Shown one piece after another: positions 41,186-43,146 of a DNA stretch of 43,146 bases. Position numbers and translations under genes: made by a program. Source of the DNA: UBA8516 sp035455245 (GTDB taxonomy: Archaea > Thermoproteota > Nitrososphaeria > Nitrososphaerales > Nitrosopumilaceae); assembly GCA_035455245.1 (NCBI GenBank), contig DATIFN010000007.1, forward strand, positions 1-43,146, written 5' to 3'. Numbering within the stretch: the stretch's first letter is position 1; every line of letters begins with the position of its first letter. The notes beneath the pieces were generated by a model. The model was given only the letters and a program-made list of their open reading frames with translations, made no database searches and was not told where the DNA came from.

Positions 41186-41524
41186 ATGTCTGGTTCAAGC
41201 GGTTCGTATAGAGATCGAATCTATATTGTAAAAGATATCATCCTAAAACTTGTAGAAAGAGGAGAGCTAAATCAAACTGCGTTGCTAAGTTTTTGTGGAC
41301 TAAATTTAAAAAAACATAAACCGATTCTTAATGATTTGGAATCAAACGGTATGATAAGTAAGAGTGAGCAATTTCTTGGTAAAAGAGTAATCACAATATA
41401 CAAGCCAACTCAAAAAGGGATTGAATTTTGTGGAAATATTTTGGAACCATATGAAAACATGTTTCCACGAAAAAAAACTGTTAATGCTAATACAAGCAAA
41501 CTAAGTCTTTTAATCCTGATCTAA
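41186..41524 (+). CDS. Small winged-helix regulator
   Basis: The 112-residue protein has a winged helix (about 12-80): YIVKDIILKLVERGELNQTALLSFCGLNLKKHKPILNDLESNGMISKS, then the wing KRVITIYKPTQKGIEF. This is the HTH_45-like type that is abundant in Thaumarchaeota. It starts after its own TATA box and its 3' end overlaps the convergent membrane protein gene by 15 bp. Targets are unknown. Confidence 0.75.
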   Translation: MSGSSGSYRDRIYIVKDIILKLVERGELNQTALLSFCGLNLKKHKPILNDLESNGMISKSEQFLGKRVITIYKPTQKGIEFCGNILEPYENMFPRKKTVNANTSKLSLLILI

Positions 41525-41887
41525 ACCGTATTGGGAAGCAATTTTCCTATCAATCTCATCCTTTTCTTTCATATATTGTTCATATTTGTTGTTCAAGAAT
41601 TTCACAGATCTATACTGTCTGATTCCGGTCGCAAGCCATATTGACGAAATTACTATCACAGCTCCAAGTAGTATGCCAAGGGCTGATCCAAACTCGTTTT
41701 CTGTTTCAAGTATTGCAAAAAATGACGGATGTAATAAGAGATAGATTGAGAGTCCTATTGCCAGCGGTGCCAAAATCACTGCTGAGATGGATACTCCAAG
41801 CAGAATTTTTCTGATCCTATGTATTTGTTCTATAAAGCTGTCTATTAGATTCAAAATATCCTGACGTGTGGTCTCGTTATCACTCAT
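41510..41887 (-). CDS. Two-helix membrane protein
   Basis: The 125-residue protein has two hydrophobic segments, about 28-52 (ILLGVSISAVILAPLAIGLSIYL) and about 67-88 (GSALGILLGAVIVISSIWLA). A charged N-terminus and a charged coiled-coil-like C-terminus (NNKYEQYMKEKDEIDRKI) flank them. No family is recognised. It probably forms a hairpin with both ends in the cytoplasm. It lies 66 bp downstream of the cupredoxin gene on the same strand and might be cotranscribed with it. Confidence 0.65.
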   Translation of the reverse strand: MSDNETTRQDILNLIDSFIEQIHRIRKILLGVSISAVILAPLAIGLSIYLLLHPSFFAILETENEFGSALGILLGAVIVISSIWLATGIRQYRSVKFLNNKYEQYMKEKDEIDRKIASQYGLDQD

Positions 41888-41953
41888 GGAAATGGCAGCA
41901 CTCCGTATTTTCAGAAAGTTTTATTATGTTATAGAAGTTTGTTTCCAATTTTC

Positions 41954-42403
41954 TCATTCCACAATTATGTTGCCTTTCATTTCTGGATGGATGCTACAAT
42001 AATAACTAAAAGTGCCTACCTTGTTTGCAACAAAGGTAATTTCTTGCGATTCAAAATATCCCAAATCACGTGAATGAACATTAAATTCATCAATGTTTAT
42101 GTTGTGTTTAGAGCCTGTATCACTATCTTCATTAATCATATGAACAGCCTCTACAGAATCTTTTGATATGTGAATTGTAGGGTTGACTGAGCTTGCACCA
42201 GGACTTTTCTTTCCACTGGTTGTGGACTTGCTTACAAATGCATATCCTGCATCCTGATAATATTTTGCAACCAAGAAATTATTTCTTGCTGGAGTAAACA
42301 AGGGAATTCCGCTGTTCGAAGAATTCATTACAAAATATGCTACAAGTGATACTACGACTACAGCTACACCTATTCCTATAGCTGTAGTTTTGCTAAATTT
42401 CAT
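41954..42403 (-). CDS. Membrane-anchored cupredoxin with a complete type-1 copper site
   Basis: From ATG 42403 the protein has 149 residues. A signal anchor (about 7-27) leads to a plastocyanin-like domain whose ligands are all present: His100 (KHNINI), Cys136, His139 and Met142 (CSIHPEM). Blue copper proteins carry electrons in ammonia-oxidising archaea, which use them in place of cytochrome c. The frame is open to TTG 42451, but that would lie only about 10 nt from the TATA-like GTTATTTAGA (42457-42466), so ATG 42403, preceded by TAAAGGT, is the better start. Its sequence CSIHPEMKG also resembles the CuA-like class of copper domains. Confidence 0.85.
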   Translation of the reverse strand: MKFSKTTAIGIGVAVVVVSLVAYFVMNSSNSGIPLFTPARNNFLVAKYYQDAGYAFVSKSTTSGKKSPGASSVNPTIHISKDSVEAVHMINEDSDTGSKHNINIDEFNVHSRDLGYFESQEITFVANKVGTFSYYCSIHPEMKGNIIVE

Positions 42404-42456
42404 ACCTTTAGAATTTGTCTTTTGCTTTTTTGGCACCACAACAAAATGCAACAGGG

Positions 42457-42466
42457 GTTATTTAGA
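42457..42466 (-). promoter_or_regulatory. TATA-like box for the cupredoxin gene
   Basis: On the minus strand it reads TCTAAATAAC. It supports a start downstream at ATG 42403, after a leader of about 30 nt. Confidence 0.4.
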
Positions 42467-42470
42467 CCAT

Positions 42471-42487
42471 GATTAACTTTGTTAATC
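42471..42487. promoter_or_regulatory. Palindrome upstream of the cupredoxin gene
   Basis: GATTAAC-TTT-GTTAATC is a perfect palindrome with a 3-nt spacer, immediately upstream of the TATA-like box. It shares the core TAAC-N3-GTTA with the palindrome at 25093-25105. Confidence 0.4.
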
Positions 42488-42663
42488 GAGGCTTATTACA
42501 GACTTTTCTTAATACTGATGCATGAAAAATCCCTGTCTTCTCGCATCAATCTCAGTATGGGAGTTTGAATCCATATGATGAGAGGATCTAAAAGTCCACT
42601 GTTGCCATGGATGAAGAAAAAACAAGGGTTTGTCTCTATTGTATTCCCAAAAAGGTGATTTAG

Positions 42664-43146
42664 ATGAAAACTCTTCAAATCATACAAACCGCAGTGATAA
42701 TTGTTCTTGCAGCTGTCCTTGGAATACATCTTACTACAGATGTTACTCATACAACACAAAACTCGTTACCAACAGTGTCAGCTCAAGAAAAAGAAAAATC
42801 GGTTATTGCTGAAACATCTAATAATCAACCATTAAAACCCCAAGATGGAGACGTTACTACCAACGCACAAGGTAATTCTCTAACAGCCATATTCAAAAGG
42901 GTAGAAAATTCTGTGGTCCAGATAACCAGCAAGGTTTCAACTGTTAACACACACATAATCATTAATGGAAATCCCCTTGAAAGTCAGTCTACCAGACTGG
43001 GTTCGGGTTTTGTCTATGATGACAATGGACACATTGTTACAAATAATCATGTAGTGGAAGGTGCTGAGACAGTTGACGTAACATTTGTTGATGGCAATAC
43101 ATACACTGCAAAAGTTATTGGCTCTGATGCATTTAGTGATATGGCA
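42664..43146 (+). CDS. HtrA/DegP-type serine protease, 5' part cut by window end
   Basis: The first 161 residues are visible. A signal anchor (about 9-26, TAVIIVLAAVLGIHLTTD) is followed by a polar linker and the start of a trypsin-like domain: SVVQITSK, GSGFVYDDNGHIVTNNHVV with the catalytic His129, and the strand before the catalytic Asp (VIGSDAFSDMA at the edge). The catalytic Ser and any PDZ domain lie beyond the window. The protein would act outside the membrane in quality control of exported proteins, which are numerous here. The intergenic region upstream (42452-42663) also carries the cupredoxin promoter. Confidence 0.88.
   Translation, partial: MKTLQIIQTAVIIVLAAVLGIHLTTDVTHTTQNSLPTVSAQEKEKSVIAETSNNQPLKPQDGDVTTNAQGNSLTAIFKRVENSVVQITSKVSTVNTHIIINGNPLESQSTRLGSGFVYDDNGHIVTNNHVVEGAETVDVTFVDGNTYTAKVIGSDAFSDMA

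Noticed and set aside
42404..42451. Longer cupredoxin start at TTG 42451
   Set aside because: It would be only about 10 nt from the TATA-like box, while ATG 42403 has a fitting leader and directly precedes the signal anchor.
1..43146. CRISPR arrays, tRNA or rRNA genes, insertion sequences, integrases or phage genes
   Set aside because: No regularly spaced repeats, no tRNA T-loop consensus with a paired acceptor stem, and no transposase, integrase or phage structural proteins were seen by eye; a dedicated search (tRNAscan-SE, Infernal, ISfinder) would be needed to exclude small elements.

Overview
The window looks like a chromosomal segment of an ammonia-oxidising archaeon (Nitrososphaerota/Thaumarchaeota, of the Nitrosopumilus, Nitrosotenuis or Nitrosotalea kind). 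The reasons are AT-rich DNA, archaeal TATA boxes about 25 nt upstream of apparently leaderless genes, and archaeal or eukaryote-like information genes (ribosomal protein S25e, RNA polymerase subunit K, Alba, tRNA-splicing endonuclease, an archaeal-type ATP-dependent DNA ligase, a proteasome beta subunit). Several exported proteins also end in the PEFG-type tail typical of this phylum. I cannot fix the genus from sequence alone. No rRNA, tRNA, CRISPR array, insertion sequence or prophage was seen.

Region 1 (1-10120) is an accessory cell-surface and polysaccharide region. It holds the 3' end of a large repeat-containing surface protein, an LpxD-like left-handed beta-helix acyltransferase, a spherulin-4 (GH135-like) glycosidase and an NAD-dependent sugar-nucleotide epimerase. 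A TPR-like protein, a PelF-like glycosyltransferase and a PelG-like membrane exporter form one overlapping operon, followed by a PIG-L-type deacetylase. Together these match the parts list for a Pel-like or galactosaminogalactan-like polymer: C4-epimerase, GT4 synthase, membrane exporter, deacetylase and spherulin-4 hydrolase. This is the best candidate in the window for an undescribed system.

Region 2 (10124-20360) is mostly housekeeping: NAD(P)H-hydrate dehydratase, an M20 peptidase, a proteasome beta subunit with Ala at the Thr1 position, a PUA protein overlapping homoserine dehydrogenase, a TauE/SafE transporter, and a tRNA endonuclease. It also holds a tandem-SDR protein that resembles half of the Chloroflexus malonyl-CoA reductase, sitting next to a hotdog protein.

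Region 3 (20458-25050) is a block of exported proteins (an additional one lies at 13027). They share an Ig-like domain and sometimes a PEF(G)-CTERM tail. The block includes a membrane-protein/winged-helix/exported-protein operon and a cupredoxin that has lost its copper ligands.

Region 4 (25249-33500) holds a DUF47/PhoU-like protein, DNA ligase, S25e, a cyclophilin-like protein, RpoK with a long acidic extension, Alba, an HTH regulator, a stand-alone asparagine-synthetase-like PP-loop ATPase with a zinc ribbon, a 48-residue YHS protein, an aldo/keto reductase and a MenA-like UbiA prenyltransferase.

Region 5 (33690-37734) is a nitrate/sulfonate/taurine-type ABC importer. It is interrupted by a divergent gene that fuses a phosphosulfolactate-synthase (ComA)-like barrel to a winged helix, probably a ligand-sensing regulator of the importer.

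Region 6 (37741-43146) holds DUF2971 and DUF2203 proteins, an agmatinase-family enzyme overlapping biotin-protein ligase, small regulator and membrane proteins, an intact cupredoxin, and the 5' part of an HtrA-type protease cut by the window end.
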